Shown: positions 8,306 to 15,937, counted from the stretch's first letter. The stretch: DNA of 64,000 nt from Paenibacillus validus NBRC 15382 (GCF_004000985.1 NZ_BIMH01000004.1:150458-214457), one strand, 5' to 3'. Numbers and translations: made by a program. Notes: generated by a model from the letters alone, not told the origin.

Positions 8306-9862
8306 ATGCGCCTATCCCGAACCGTCCGTATTTTATCCGCATCTTTACTAACCATGATGCTTCTTCTCTTACCGACTTCCGAATGGATAAACCCGGATCG
8401 CGTGCCGGTACGGTCGATCCCCTCGCTTGACATGGAACCGGCGACCGACTGGGAGCCCGAACAGCTGAACAAACCACCGAACATTATCGTTGTGCTGAGC
8501 GAATCGTTCTGGGATGCCACACAGCTGCCCGGGCTTGTGTTCAGCCGCGATCCGGCGCCGTTTTTCCACAGCTTGCAAAAACGGTATACACACGGCACCA
8601 TGCTCTCGCCGATGTTCGGCGGCGGCACCGCCAATGTCGAGCTTGAGGTGCTGACCGGGCATTCGTACCGTTTTTTCCCGAAAGATTCGATCGTGTATGA
8701 GCAATACATCAAACAACCGACGGCCTCGCTCGCCAGCCTCCTGGCCGGCCAAGGCTATGCGACAACGGCGATCAGCCCGTTTCACGGATGGTTTTTCAAC
8801 AGCTCCGAGGTGTATAAATATTTGGGTTTCTCCCAATTTATCAGCCTCGAATATTTCAACCCGGACGAATACGTAGGTCCGTATATCGGCGATCACGCCG
8901 TAGCCAGACGGATCATCGAACAGAGCGAGCAGAGCCCGGGCTCGGACTTCATTTTCGCCAACACGATGGAGAATCATTACCATTACTGGCCCGGCAAGTT
9001 CAAACGGAATACGATCGACGTGAAAGGCAAGGTTTCCCCGGAAGCGATCGGGTTAACGGAGACGTACGCGCAAGGGATGGAAGGCGCAGATCGGATGCTT
9101 GAGGAGCTGATCGTTCATTACAGCCGGTTGAAGGAGCCGACGATCATCGTCTTTTTCGGGGACCATCTGCCGTCGCTTGAGAAGTATACGGTTTATGAGG
9201 AGACGGGCTACATTACCGGCGAGAACGACCCGGACTTCTTGACCAAGATGCACGAGGTTCCCGTGGTTATCTGGAACAACTACTTGCCGCGCGAAAAGAA
9301 CGAAAAGCTTCATTTCAGCCCTTCGTTTCTCGGTCCTTACGTGCTCCGTCTCGCCCAACGGGAAGGCAGCCCGTACACGGACTATTTGTACGATTTATCG
9401 CAAAAAATGCCGCTTGTTCCGCCCGAAGAAGCGTATGCCGAGATGGGTGTCGACCCGGCGATGGTCGCCGACTACCGCAGCCGGCAGCAGGCGATCCTGG
9501 AACAGGAGCAGCAGCGCGCCGACGAAGCGAAAGCGAGGCTCTCCGGCTTCAAGCTCGGCTATGGAGCGCCTGAAATCCGGCGGGTCGAACCATCTGTCAT
9601 CAGCGCCGCCGAGGATGCCTTAGGACGCACCACGCTAACCGTCGAAGGCGGACGCTTCGGACTCGGCTGCTCGATATTCGTTAACGGCAAGCAGCTGGAG
9701 ACGGCCTGGCTAAGCGAGTCATCGCTCAGTACCGCCCTGCCGCGGGAGTTGACCGCCAAGCCCGGCGCGCTGACCGTGGAAGTGAAGGTGATCGACTCGA
9801 AAAAACAAATATTAGCCGTCTCCTCGCCGGCCACGGTTACGGTTCAAGCGATGAACAAGTGA
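8306..9862 (+). CDS. LTA-synthase-like sulfatase with single N-terminal anchor
   Basis: 518 residues. After one hydrophobic segment (residues 8-24) comes an extracellular alkaline-phosphatase/sulfatase domain. SESFWD (Glu66), GGGTANVELEVLTG (Thr108, the expected covalent phosphoglycerol acceptor) and FFGDHLPS (metal Asp/His) match the LtaS/YfnI family, which transfers or handles glycerol phosphate at the cell surface. True LTA synthases have five membrane helices; here only one is left. A C-terminal region (about 425-515) looks like an IPT/TIG immunoglobulin-like domain. The start at 8306 has AGGAG 7 bases upstream and lies downstream of the promoter. The specific reaction is uncertain; it may be a primase- or hydrolase-type member. 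Confidence 0.8.
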   Translation: MRLSRTVRILSASLLTMMLLLLPTSEWINPDRVPVRSIPSLDMEPATDWEPEQLNKPPNIIVVLSESFWDATQLPGLVFSRDPAPFFHSLQKRYTHGTMLSPMFGGGTANVELEVLTGHSYRFFPKDSIVYEQYIKQPTASLASLLAGQGYATTAISPFHGWFFNSSEVYKYLGFSQFISLEYFNPDEYVGPYIGDHAVARRIIEQSEQSPGSDFIFANTMENHYHYWPGKFKRNTIDVKGKVSPEAIGLTETYAQGMEGADRMLEELIVHYSRLKEPTIIVFFGDHLPSLEKYTVYEETGYITGENDPDFLTKMHEVPVVIWNNYLPREKNEKLHFSPSFLGPYVLRLAQREGSPYTDYLYDLSQKMPLVPPEEAYAEMGVDPAMVADYRSRQQAILEQEQQRADEAKARLSGFKLGYGAPEIRRVEPSVISAAEDALGRTTLTVEGGRFGLGCSIFVNGKQLETAWLSESSLSTALPRELTAKPGALTVEVKVIDSKKQILAVSSPATVTVQAMNK

Positions 9863-9893
9863 CGGCATCCGGGAATAGGCCTTAAGTTGAAAA

Positions 9894-9925
9894 GGACAGG
9901 GAAGCGTCGGCTTCCCTGTCTTTTT
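9894..9925 (+). terminator. terminator after the sulfatase gene
   Basis: Perfect stem GACAGGGAAGC/GCTTCCCTGTC followed by five T residues, 31 bases after the stop. The stretch from here to 10141 shows no supportable gene. Confidence 0.9.
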
Positions 9926-10141
9926 CGCGTTCAAATTCGGTTGCAGCTCCGGCGAAATGCGAATGAGCGTAGCCGTGATGCGCCTGCCGCCCAGCCGATC
10001 CACTTGCGCTAGCAGACATGACGGAATAAGGGCGCAGACTCCTAACTGCCTCCCCCCGCATGCCTCCAGACAGCGTCATTCTGTGCGGTTCGCATGTTGA
10101 AGGCTGTCGAGTCCTGCGCTTGCCCGGGAAATGACGTAACC

Positions 10142-11193
10142 TTATTCCCCGTCATCCCCCGCCGGTGCCCCCGCCTGCTCTTCGACGCCGTACCAAATGC
10201 GGCGGAGCTCCTCGCTGTTTGCAAATCCTCCATCTGGGTGCTGATTTGTTCGATCGGCTTCGCCAGCAGCTCCGTATAATAAAAGATCATGTAGACGGTG
10301 CCCAGGGTGATCGAGCCCTGCTTCCATAAATATTAGCTGATCGCGAAAGCAACCGCGTTGCCGATGGCGAACACGATAATTGTCGCAATCCACATCGACG
10401 CCCATCCGAAGAACGCGCGCACCCGAAGCGGCAGCCACTCCCGCATCATGCGGTAGAAGCGGTGCATCACGTAATTCGTCGCTCCGCTGGCCCGCGTATC
10501 CTCCGTCCCCTTCAGATGTTCGCCGAGAAAACCGTAGAAGCTCGCGCTCATTTGGCGCAAGCGGCTCCAATGCGGAACGGCGAGCCGGCGGATGTAACGG
10601 ATCGCCAGCAGCGCAAACACGACGAACACAAGCATCCCCGCGCCAATAAGCCAGCCTTCCCGGAACAACAGGACGAGCATAGCGGCGACCAGAATAACGT
10701 TGCTGACGAGCATGACGGCAAACTGTAAGAAGAAGTTGGACAAGTTGTTGATATCTCCGTCTACCCGCTCGATAATCGCGCCGGACATTTGCGTTTTGTG
10801 AAATGTCATATCGAGCTTCAAGCAATGCTCCGCCACGTCTCCGCGCAGCTGATTGGTCACCGTCCAACCGGCGTTCGCCCCGATGTACGAAGCGCCCACC
10901 GCTATCAATTGCTGTACGAGGCTAACCCCGATAAACAAAGCCGCCGCCAGAACGAGCGGCCTCCCCGAATGCAGCGAGTGCGCGCTATCGATGAAATAGC
11001 GAATAATTTGCGGATTCACGAGCTGCAGCGCGATACCTGTCAGCAGCAGCACGCTCAACGCCAGCATTCGTCCCCTCTGAGGCCGCAAATATTGCCGGAA
11101 TAACGATACATATTCTCCAATCGGAATATGTGGAAGCCGCATTTCATCCCTGATGAGCGGCCGTATTCGCGGAACGTCTTCGCCTGACGACAT
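10142..11193 (-). pseudogene. decayed ABC exporter (membrane domain only)
   Basis: The frame from 11193 encodes an ABC type-1 membrane domain (GEYVSLFRQYLRPQRG, TFHKTQMSGAIIERVDGD, SASFYGFLGEHLKGTEDTRASGA). It is interrupted by a TAA at about 10332, directly after AFAIS. The same frame then continues with recognisable text (YLWKQGSITLGTVYMIFYY, KPIEQISTQMEDLQ), after which a shift to the next frame is likely (EELRRIWYGVEE) and the gene ends near 10142. The whole ATP-binding domain is missing. The ATG at 11193 follows a terminator directly and has no ribosome site; ATG 11142 is the more likely ancestral start. It is therefore a dead gene unless the stop is a sequencing error, and even then it lacks the ATPase. 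Confidence 0.85.
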
Positions 11194-11217
11194 AAAAAAA
11201 CGGCCGCTGCGGGCCGT
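11194..11217 (-). terminator. terminator after the GNAT gene
   Basis: Stem ACGGCC/GGCCGT followed by seven T residues, immediately behind the stop codon of the acetyltransferase gene. Confidence 0.8.
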
Positions 11218-11670
11218 TCACTCCGTTATCGTTTTTGTCATCCGTACATGCCAAATGCCTGCATCCAGAAATGGTTCTTCAGATACTGTCGCATATCCCA
11301 GCTTCTCATAAAACCTTGTCGCGTGCGTCTGCGCGTCCAACATGATCGACGCGATTTCCCGTTCGCGAATATCGTCTTCCATCATATCGATCATCATCTT
11401 GCCGATGCCCTTGCCCCGATAAGGCTGGCGGACCGCAATTCGCTGAAGCTTGGCCGTCCGTTCATCGTACATCCGGTAACGGGCCGCTGCAATCGGCAGT
11501 TCGCCGTCCCGGATCAGGAAATGGCGGCAAGCCGACGTCGAAGCGTCAAACTCGTCCAGCTCCAAATCGAGCGGCACCTGCTGCTCATCGACAAATACCT
11601 CTTTACGAACGGACAAGCATTGCCGCAGCTCTTCCTCCGTCGTTACGACAAGCCCCTGTAACCTCAACAT
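11218..11670 (-). CDS. GNAT-family N-acetyltransferase (YjcF/ElaA-like)
   Basis: 150 residues. The start region VRKEVFVDEQQVP and the acetyl-CoA loop RIAVRQPYRGKGIGKMM are typical of the small YjcF/ElaA-like GNAT enzymes, which move an acetyl group from acetyl-CoA to an unknown amine. The C-terminal FYEKLGYATVSEEPFLDAGI with a following H is also characteristic. ATG 11670 has GGAG 7 bases upstream. It is a single-gene unit with its own terminator. The substrate cannot be told from sequence. Confidence 0.85.
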   Translation of the reverse strand: MLRLQGLVVTTEEELRQCLSVRKEVFVDEQQVPLDLELDEFDASTSACRHFLIRDGELPIAAARYRMYDERTAKLQRIAVRQPYRGKGIGKMMIDMMEDDIREREIASIMLDAQTHATRFYEKLGYATVSEEPFLDAGIWHVRMTKTITE

Positions 11671-11774
11671 GAACCTTCTCCTCTATCTCTTAGCCGTAAG
11701 GGGTAGCCTTCCACGCTTCGTATCACAGTCCATTGTACCAAACAAGCCGCTGCTTCCTCAAGGATTCGCGTGCG

Positions 11775-12137
11775 TTATCCGGCGAACGCCTTCTTCAGTG
11801 CTTCGCGGACGCGATCCTTACTGAACGGCTTGACGATAAAGTCGCTCGCTCCCATACTGACGGCGCGAATGAGTAGCGCTTGCTGGCCCATCGCCGACAC
11901 CATGATAACCTTCGCATCCGGATTCAAATCCTTGATTTTCTCCAGTGCTGTAATGCCGTCCATCTCCGGCATGGTTATGTCCATCGTGACGACGTCGGGC
12001 ATCTCTTCCGGGTATAATGACAGCGCTTCCACTCCATTGCTTGCTTCAACGACTTGTTCATAGCCAAGCTCATGAATGACGTTTTTCAATAACATGCGCA
12101 TAAAGAGCGAATCGTCGACGATCATAATTTTCTTCAC
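11775..12137 (-). CDS. CheY-like single-domain response regulator
   Basis: 120 residues forming a lone receiver domain with all catalytic residues: acidic pair Asp8/Asp9 (IMIVDDS), phospho-acceptor Asp53 (VVTMDITMPEMDG), the switch Ser/Ala pair SAMG and Lys103 (KPFS). There is no output domain, so it probably signals by protein contact, as CheY does at the flagellar switch. The start codon is GTG (12137) with GAGGAGG 10 bases upstream. A class-I c-di-GMP riboswitch plus terminator lies in its leader, so expression should follow the motile/sessile second messenger. A related protein with Asn at position 53 is encoded at 32263. No chemotaxis gene is adjacent. Confidence 0.92.
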   Translation of the reverse strand: MKKIMIVDDSLFMRMLLKNVIHELGYEQVVEASNGVEALSLYPEEMPDVVTMDITMPEMDGITALEKIKDLNPDAKVIMVSAMGQQALLIRAVSMGASDFIVKPFSKDRVREALKKAFAG

Positions 12138-12241
12138 GCCGGAACAGCCTCCTCTTCGATTGGGTAGTATGGAAAAGCGTCACGCCTAGTTGTCCCGAAG
12201 ATGTGCGGTTATACAATATTTTCACGGCAGCACGGCATATT

Positions 12242-12275
12242 AAAAAGACCCCCAGCATGCATCAAAGGAGCCTCA
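12242..12275 (-). terminator. riboswitch expression-platform terminator before the CheY-like gene
   Basis: Minus-strand hairpin GGCTCC/GGGGGTC (one or two G-U pairs) followed by five T residues, directly downstream of the c-di-GMP aptamer and about 105 bases before the CheY-like start. It probably forms the off or on state of the switch. Confidence 0.65.
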
Positions 12276-12280
12276 AATCA

Positions 12281-12385
12281 CGTATTCCTCTGTCCTTCGG
12301 CAGTTGGCTGACTTGGTAAAGACGGTAGTGGCTGTAGCTTTGCGGCCTTGAATTTCGCAAAGTTCACCTGATGCGGGCGATACCT
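12281..12385 (-). promoter_or_regulatory. cyclic-di-GMP-I (GEMM) riboswitch aptamer
   Basis: Read on the minus strand, the leader contains the conserved GEMM blocks in order: GGTGAAC, a CGAAA-capped P2 loop, CCGCAAAGCTA, a CACTA joining segment and GTCAGCCAACTGCCGAA. The ends pair as GGTATC/GAATAC to close P1. It lies between a sigma-A promoter and a terminator, upstream of the CheY-like gene. Family assignment rests on the consensus recalled for RF01051. Confidence 0.85.
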
Positions 12386-12397
12386 TTTGTACATTGA

Positions 12398-12425
12398 ATT
12401 ATACCATCCTGCCGGAAAAATACAA
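12398..12425 (-). promoter_or_regulatory. promoter of the riboswitch-CheY transcript
   Basis: Minus-strand TTGTAT (12425-12420) and TATAAT (12403-12398) spaced 16 bases; the transcript would start just ahead of the aptamer. Confidence 0.65.
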
Positions 12426-12554
12426 GTATGGAAATATGAAATCGACGTCCTCATGTTCTCCGGATCTTGCCGGAAAGCGTCTATTTTTACATTTAAATTA
12501 TCGGTAAATAATGCTAACATAGAAAGTAACATGAACATAGGGAGATGCGATCCA

Positions 12555-13553
12555 ATGGATAAGTTCCAAGCATTCGTGCTAGAGAAACAGGGCGATCAAG
12601 CCGCCGGCTCCATCCAAACGCTCGGGCATGATCGCCTGCCGGACGGAGAAGTCACCATACGGGTACGATATTCCAGCATCAATTATAAAGACGCGATGGC
12701 GGCGCAACCCGTCAGTCCGATCGTCAAGTCGTACCCGTTCGTACCGGGTATCGATTTAGCCGGAGAGGTCGTTCATTCGGACGACCCTTCTTTTGCCGTG
12801 GGCGATGAAGTGCTTGTCACCGGCTACGAGCTCGGCGTCTCCCACCCGGGCGGTTTCAGCCAACTGGCGCGCGTTCCTGCCGGTTGGGTCGTTCCGCTTC
12901 CCGATGGGCTGACGGCCCGGGAAGCGATGTCGCTCGGCACCGCCGGCTTTACGGCGGCCCTGTCGGTGCTCCAGATGGAGCGCAACGGCCTCCGGCCGGA
13001 GCAAGGCCCGGTACTCGTCACCGGTGCGACCGGCGGCGTCGGGAGCGTAGCGGTTTCGCTTCTGTCCAAGCTCGGTTACCGTGTGACGGCCAGTACGGGC
13101 AAGCTTGCCGAAAGCGAGTATTTGCTGGGCCTGGGCGCTGCGGAAGTCATCGAGAGAGACGCATTAATCCCGCCGGACGGCAAACCGCTGCGTAAGGAAC
13201 GCTGGGCGGGGGCGGTCGATCCGGTCGGCGGCGCGTCGCTGCCGTTTATTTTAAGCACGCTTCGTTACGGCGGTTCTGCTGCGGTCAGCGGTCTGACCGG
13301 AGGGGCGGATTTCGCAACGACTGTATATCCGTTCATTCTGCGCGGTGTGAAGCTGCTCGGCATCGATTCGGTATACTGCGATACGCTGACGAGACGGGAA
13401 GTGTGGTCCAGGCTCGCAGCCGACTGGAAACCTGTATCGTACCTGGAGACCGGTGCGCGGGAGATCGGCCTGGGCAATCTGGCCGATACGCTTGCGGCGA
13501 TTCGCAGCGGTCGGCTTCGCGGCCGGGCTATCGTCAATCTCGACCTTTCATAA
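12555..13553 (+). CDS. YhdH/YhfP-family NADPH-dependent oxidoreductase (acrylyl-CoA reductase-like)
   Basis: 332 residues of the zinc-free medium-chain dehydrogenase/quinone oxidoreductase class. Recognisable parts are SSINYKDAMAA near residue 40, the GroES-like fold, the nucleotide loop VTGATGGVGSVAVSLL (about residues 155-170) and ADTLAAIRSGRLRGRAIV at the C-terminus. AcuI/YhdH members reduce acryloyl-CoA or quinone-like enones with NADPH. The ATG at 12555 has GGGAG 10 bases upstream; the open frame extends further upstream but only through the divergent riboswitch promoter. A terminator follows. Confidence 0.88.
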   Translation: MDKFQAFVLEKQGDQAAGSIQTLGHDRLPDGEVTIRVRYSSINYKDAMAAQPVSPIVKSYPFVPGIDLAGEVVHSDDPSFAVGDEVLVTGYELGVSHPGGFSQLARVPAGWVVPLPDGLTAREAMSLGTAGFTAALSVLQMERNGLRPEQGPVLVTGATGGVGSVAVSLLSKLGYRVTASTGKLAESEYLLGLGAAEVIERDALIPPDGKPLRKERWAGAVDPVGGASLPFILSTLRYGGSAAVSGLTGGADFATTVYPFILRGVKLLGIDSVYCDTLTRREVWSRLAADWKPVSYLETGAREIGLGNLADTLAAIRSGRLRGRAIVNLDLS

Positions 13554-13560
13554 TAACGCC

Positions 13561-13600
13561 AAAGAGTCCTTTGGAGCCATTGCTCCACAGGACTCTTTTT
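13561..13600 (+). terminator. terminator after the oxidoreductase gene
   Basis: Stem AAGAGTCC/GGACTCTT with a T-run on the plus strand and an A-run on its left side, so it may also serve the convergent 58-residue gene. Confidence 0.85.
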
Positions 13601-13655
13601 CTGCTGGGAAAGCTTTTTTGACAACGCGCTTCCATATCTTCAGAAATCGGGCGGG

Positions 13656-13832
13656 TTACGCTTCCACCGCGTGCATCGGCTGCACCGACTCCATATAGCG
13701 CATCAATGCTTCAAACGCGTGACGCAGATCATGCAGCTCTTCCTTGGACGCCTTCTCCAGCTCTTCCATCAAACGGCTGGCCGTCGTTTCTCCAAGCCAT
13801 TCCTCCAAGCCCATTGTTTTCACCGGATTCAT
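13656..13832 (-). CDS. 58-residue small protein under a c-di-GMP riboswitch
   Basis: The ATG at 13832 is preceded by GGAGG at a normal distance, and the frame encodes a 58-residue, helix-prone acidic protein (EEWLGETTASRLMEELEKA, HDLRHAFEALMRYMESV). There are no membrane segments or cysteines, and the family is not recognised. What supports it as a gene is the leader: promoter, GEMM riboswitch and U-tailed terminator lie in order upstream on the same strand. It is a candidate small effector of motility, biofilm or sporulation control by c-di-GMP. Confidence 0.75.
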   Translation of the reverse strand: MNPVKTMGLEEWLGETTASRLMEELEKASKEELHDLRHAFEALMRYMESVQPMHAVEA

Positions 13833-13880
13833 CCTTCTACCTCCGTAATGAGATCATTCCGAACGCTTCACAGAGGGATA

Positions 13881-13914
13881 AAAAAACTCCCCCTGTTCGC
13901 CAAAAGGGAGGTGT
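13881..13914 (-). terminator. riboswitch expression-platform terminator before the 58-residue gene
   Basis: Minus-strand stem CTCCC/GGGAG followed by seven T residues, starting directly after the aptamer P1 helix and ending about 50 bases before the small gene. Confidence 0.75.
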
Positions 13915-13915
13915 T

Positions 13916-14017
13916 ACGACATATTCCTCATACTTTCGGCAGCTGGCTGACATCGTTTATCACTTTAGTCCCTATAGCTTTGCGTCTCTGACTTTCATCA
14001 GATTTGCCCTTGTCGTG
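13916..14017 (-). promoter_or_regulatory. cyclic-di-GMP-I (GEMM) riboswitch aptamer
   Basis: Minus-strand leader with the GEMM hallmarks: P1 helix ACGACA/TGTCGT, AGGGCAAAT, a P2 hairpin TCTGATGAAAGTCAGA with its GAAA-type loop, GACGCAAAGCTA, GGGACTAAAG and GTCAGCCAGCTGCCGAAAG. This copy matches the consensus better than the one at 12281. It controls the 58-residue gene. Confidence 0.9.
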
Positions 14018-14038
14018 TTGAAATCACCCAACAGGCCT

Positions 14039-14067
14039 AGTATAACATGAACCCAGCCATAAATCGA
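14039..14067 (-). promoter_or_regulatory. promoter of the second riboswitch transcript
   Basis: Extended -10 TGTTATACT on the minus strand (hexamer 14044-14039); the -35 is poor. It lies about 22 bases before the aptamer begins. Confidence 0.5.
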
Positions 14068-14094
14068 CATGATTTGCTTTGCCCCATGGTACTC

Positions 14095-14232
14095 TCATGC
14101 GGATGCGTCCTGCTCGCTTCCGGCTTTGCGACACCGGCCGTCCCGAGAAGGCGGAACGATGGCAAGCATGAGCGCAAACGCCAGCAAGCTGGTTAACAAC
14201 CGCCCTCTCTTTCGTCGAAGCACATCAGACAT
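14095..14232 (-). CDS. 45-residue putative secreted or membrane peptide
   Basis: The ATG at 14232 follows AGAGGAG at 9 bases. The peptide begins with a basic stretch (RRKRGR), continues with a hydrophobic segment (LLTSLLAFALMLAIVPP) and ends in a polar tail, the layout of a signal peptide or single-pass peptide. No family is recognised. It stands alone between the second riboswitch promoter and a putative-sensor membrane gene. The region 14233-14417 upstream holds no other gene. Confidence 0.5.
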   Translation of the reverse strand: MSDVLRRKRGRLLTSLLAFALMLAIVPPSRDGRCRKAGSEQDASA

Positions 14233-14417
14233 GGAATAAATCTCCTCTCTACCTCTATGCGCCTATGCGCCGCTGCGGGATCTATTCCACATCTTACCTG
14301 TTTTCGGGGGTGAATAATGTTTAAGAATTCACACTTTTACGAAATAGCACTTTTGACGCTAGGCCCGGAGTCATGTCATGCTGCCCTTGCGTCTTCAACT
14401 CGGTTACCGGACAGTAC

Positions 14418-15059
14418 CTAGCGCCGGAACACGGATACAAACCGTACGGAAGCGCTGAACATCCGATTGACCACGTAGAACCCGACGAGAAACCAGATCA
14501 GCCCGAGCCCGGCGACGGCATACGATCGCTGCGCCGGCGACGCCATCGGAAGCAGCACATCCATCACGATGTCGTTGTTAAACAGTTCGTAGCCGTAACC
14601 CTGCAGCGCCGCCCAGTAAACGAGCGGTGCGAACAAGAGAACAAAACCGGATACCGGGAATGCCACGGCCAACGTAAATTGAATGATGCTCAGAGGCAGC
14701 TTCAGCAGCCAATACAGCAGCGGCAAATACGATTCCACCGAGAGCAGCACTTGGCGCATGCCGGGCTTGGCAGCCGTATCCGCAGCTTCAACTGCAGCTT
14801 CGCCCCGGAGACCCGAGCCTCCCTGCAACGCCTGCGCGTCCAAAGACAGAAGCGCCCGGCTTCCGATAAGCGCCACGTAAAGAATTGGAATGCCGATCCC
14901 AAGCGGCGTCAGCGCGACGCCGACAAGACCGAAGGTAACGGCAAACACGAACCCGAGAATGCCGAGCGGTAATGTCGTGACCACGAAATATTGCATTTTC
15001 AACAAAAAAGACGGTTTCCATCCCATAGACGGGGCGGGAGCAGAGCCAGCATGTAACAT
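14418..15059 (-). CDS. sensor-domain membrane protein (Pfam 'putative sensor' type)
   Basis: 213 residues with about four membrane helices grouped in two hairpins (around residues 22-75 and 115-200). The LTPLGIGIPILYVALIGSR stretch followed by a basic-polar loop resembles the 'putative sensor' domain that often precedes histidine kinases in Actinobacteria and Firmicutes; here it stands alone without a kinase. ATG 15059 has an AAGGAAGG ribosome site. The role is unknown; it may be a free-standing membrane module. Confidence 0.65.
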   Translation of the reverse strand: MLHAGSAPAPSMGWKPSFLLKMQYFVVTTLPLGILGFVFAVTFGLVGVALTPLGIGIPILYVALIGSRALLSLDAQALQGGSGLRGEAAVEAADTAAKPGMRQVLLSVESYLPLLYWLLKLPLSIIQFTLAVAFPVSGFVLLFAPLVYWAALQGYGYELFNNDIVMDVLLPMASPAQRSYAVAGLGLIWFLVGFYVVNRMFSASVRFVSVFRR

Positions 15060-15225
15060 GTGCGATCCTTCCTTCTTCCATATCAGTTACGTTTATTATA
15101 GGAGAATCGGGAGTCGCTTCCTACCAACCTATGTTCAGGTTATGCCTGGACTTTGGTCGGGATTTCAGGGATTGCCGGCACCAAGCTTTCCTCCGATGAT
15201 GAAGCTTTTCTTTCATGCTAAGGTG

Positions 15226-15278
15226 TTGACATACGGCTTGGATTGCCTATATAATGATCGAGAATGATTATCATTACC
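15226..15278 (+). promoter_or_regulatory. sigma-A promoter with Fur box
   Basis: TTGACA (15226-15231) and TATAAT (15250-15255) are 18 bases apart. Directly downstream, 15260-15278 reads GAGAATGATTATCATTACC, which differs from the 19-base Fur consensus at only a few positions. The box covers the start point, so iron-bound Fur would block transcription. Confidence 0.85.
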
Positions 15279-15310
15279 GCAAGTAAACGGATATCCGGGG
15301 AGGCGACCCG

Positions 15311-15559
15311 ATGAAGATCAAGTATTGCTGCAAGAACATTAAGAACGGCTCCAAATCGGTTTACAAAACAATGAAAGACGAGTTTCCCGAATTCGAGCAC
15401 AAGAAGAAAGACTGCCTCGGCTGCTGCAAGCTGTGCTCCAAGCAGTGCGTAGCCAAGGTCGGCAAGTCAGGCATTATTTGCGCCGAATCCCCCGACCAGC
15501 TCTATTTGCAATTGAAGCAGCTTCTTCATGGTTCCGTCGAAGAACCGTTGTCCGTGTAA
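15311..15559 (+). CDS. DUF1450 (YuzB-like) small cysteine-rich protein
   Basis: 82 residues with eight cysteines, arranged as YCCKN at the start and CLGCCKLCSKQC in the middle, followed by ESPDQLYLQLKQLL; this matches the DUF1450/YuzB layout. It is soluble with no signal peptide. GGGAGG lies 7 bases before the ATG. The promoter carries a Fur box, so it should be made under iron shortage. An iron-sulfur or ferredoxin-like role is plausible given the cysteines, but the family function is not established. Confidence 0.85.
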   Translation: MKIKYCCKNIKNGSKSVYKTMKDEFPEFEHKKKDCLGCCKLCSKQCVAKVGKSGIICAESPDQLYLQLKQLLHGSVEEPLSV

Positions 15560-15582
15560 TACATAATTGGCAATGCTGAATA

Positions 15583-15609
15583 CAACCTGACCGATGGTCA
15601 GGTCTTTTT
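15583..15609 (+). terminator. terminator after the DUF1450 gene
   Basis: Stem ACCTGACC/GGTCAGGT with a T-run. Confidence 0.85.
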
Positions 15610-15645
15610 ATGGAGGCGAGCTTGACTGCCTAAACTTTTCCAATA

Positions 15646-15702
15646 TTTGTAACACAATTGAAATCTGGTTAACATCTGTTCTTAATGAAAGCAGCCTATA
15701 CT
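15646..15702 (+). promoter_or_regulatory. candidate PhoP-type box and promoter without a gene
   Basis: Four consecutive 11-base repeats occupy 15646-15689: TTTGTAACACA, ATTGAAATCTG, GTTAACATCTG and TTCTTAATGAA. They share the TT.A.A pattern of PhoP/PhoB boxes, with TTAACA in the third. A TATACT -10 follows 7 bases later (15697-15702). The predicted transcript reaches a strong terminator after only about 60 bases. Confidence 0.5.
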
Positions 15703-15735
15703 ATTCCTTGACCCCCTTTTTCAATATATCTTGAA

Positions 15736-15768
15736 GACCCGCAGCCCGCTGCTGCGGGTCACTTTTTT
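15736..15768 (+). terminator. strong terminator not preceded by a gene
   Basis: Stem GACCCGCAGC/GCTGCGGGTC and six T residues. The preceding 15610-15735 stretch has no open frame; with the promoter at 15646-15702 it could form a small RNA of about 60 bases or an attenuator. Confidence 0.85.
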
Positions 15769-15937
15769 GTCTATGTCATCCCGCCGGATACTCTACACGC
15801 CGGAGTCCTGATTCACTCCGTGAGCGACGAGCGCCGCCCTAATATAAGAACAATTTGTTCCGCGAACAATACTCAGGGTGTAGTGAGCAAATCTATACTT
15901 ATTTGTTAATTTTATCGGTTAGCGAATAATTATTAAT

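Noticed and set aside
9926..10141. Minus-strand frames downstream of the decayed ABC gene
   Set aside because: No start signals and no similarity; probably residual non-coding sequence.
15848..15860. LexA/DinR box
   Set aside because: GAAC-N5-GTTC has one spacer base too many for the Gram-positive GAAC-N4-GTTC site, and no SOS gene follows.
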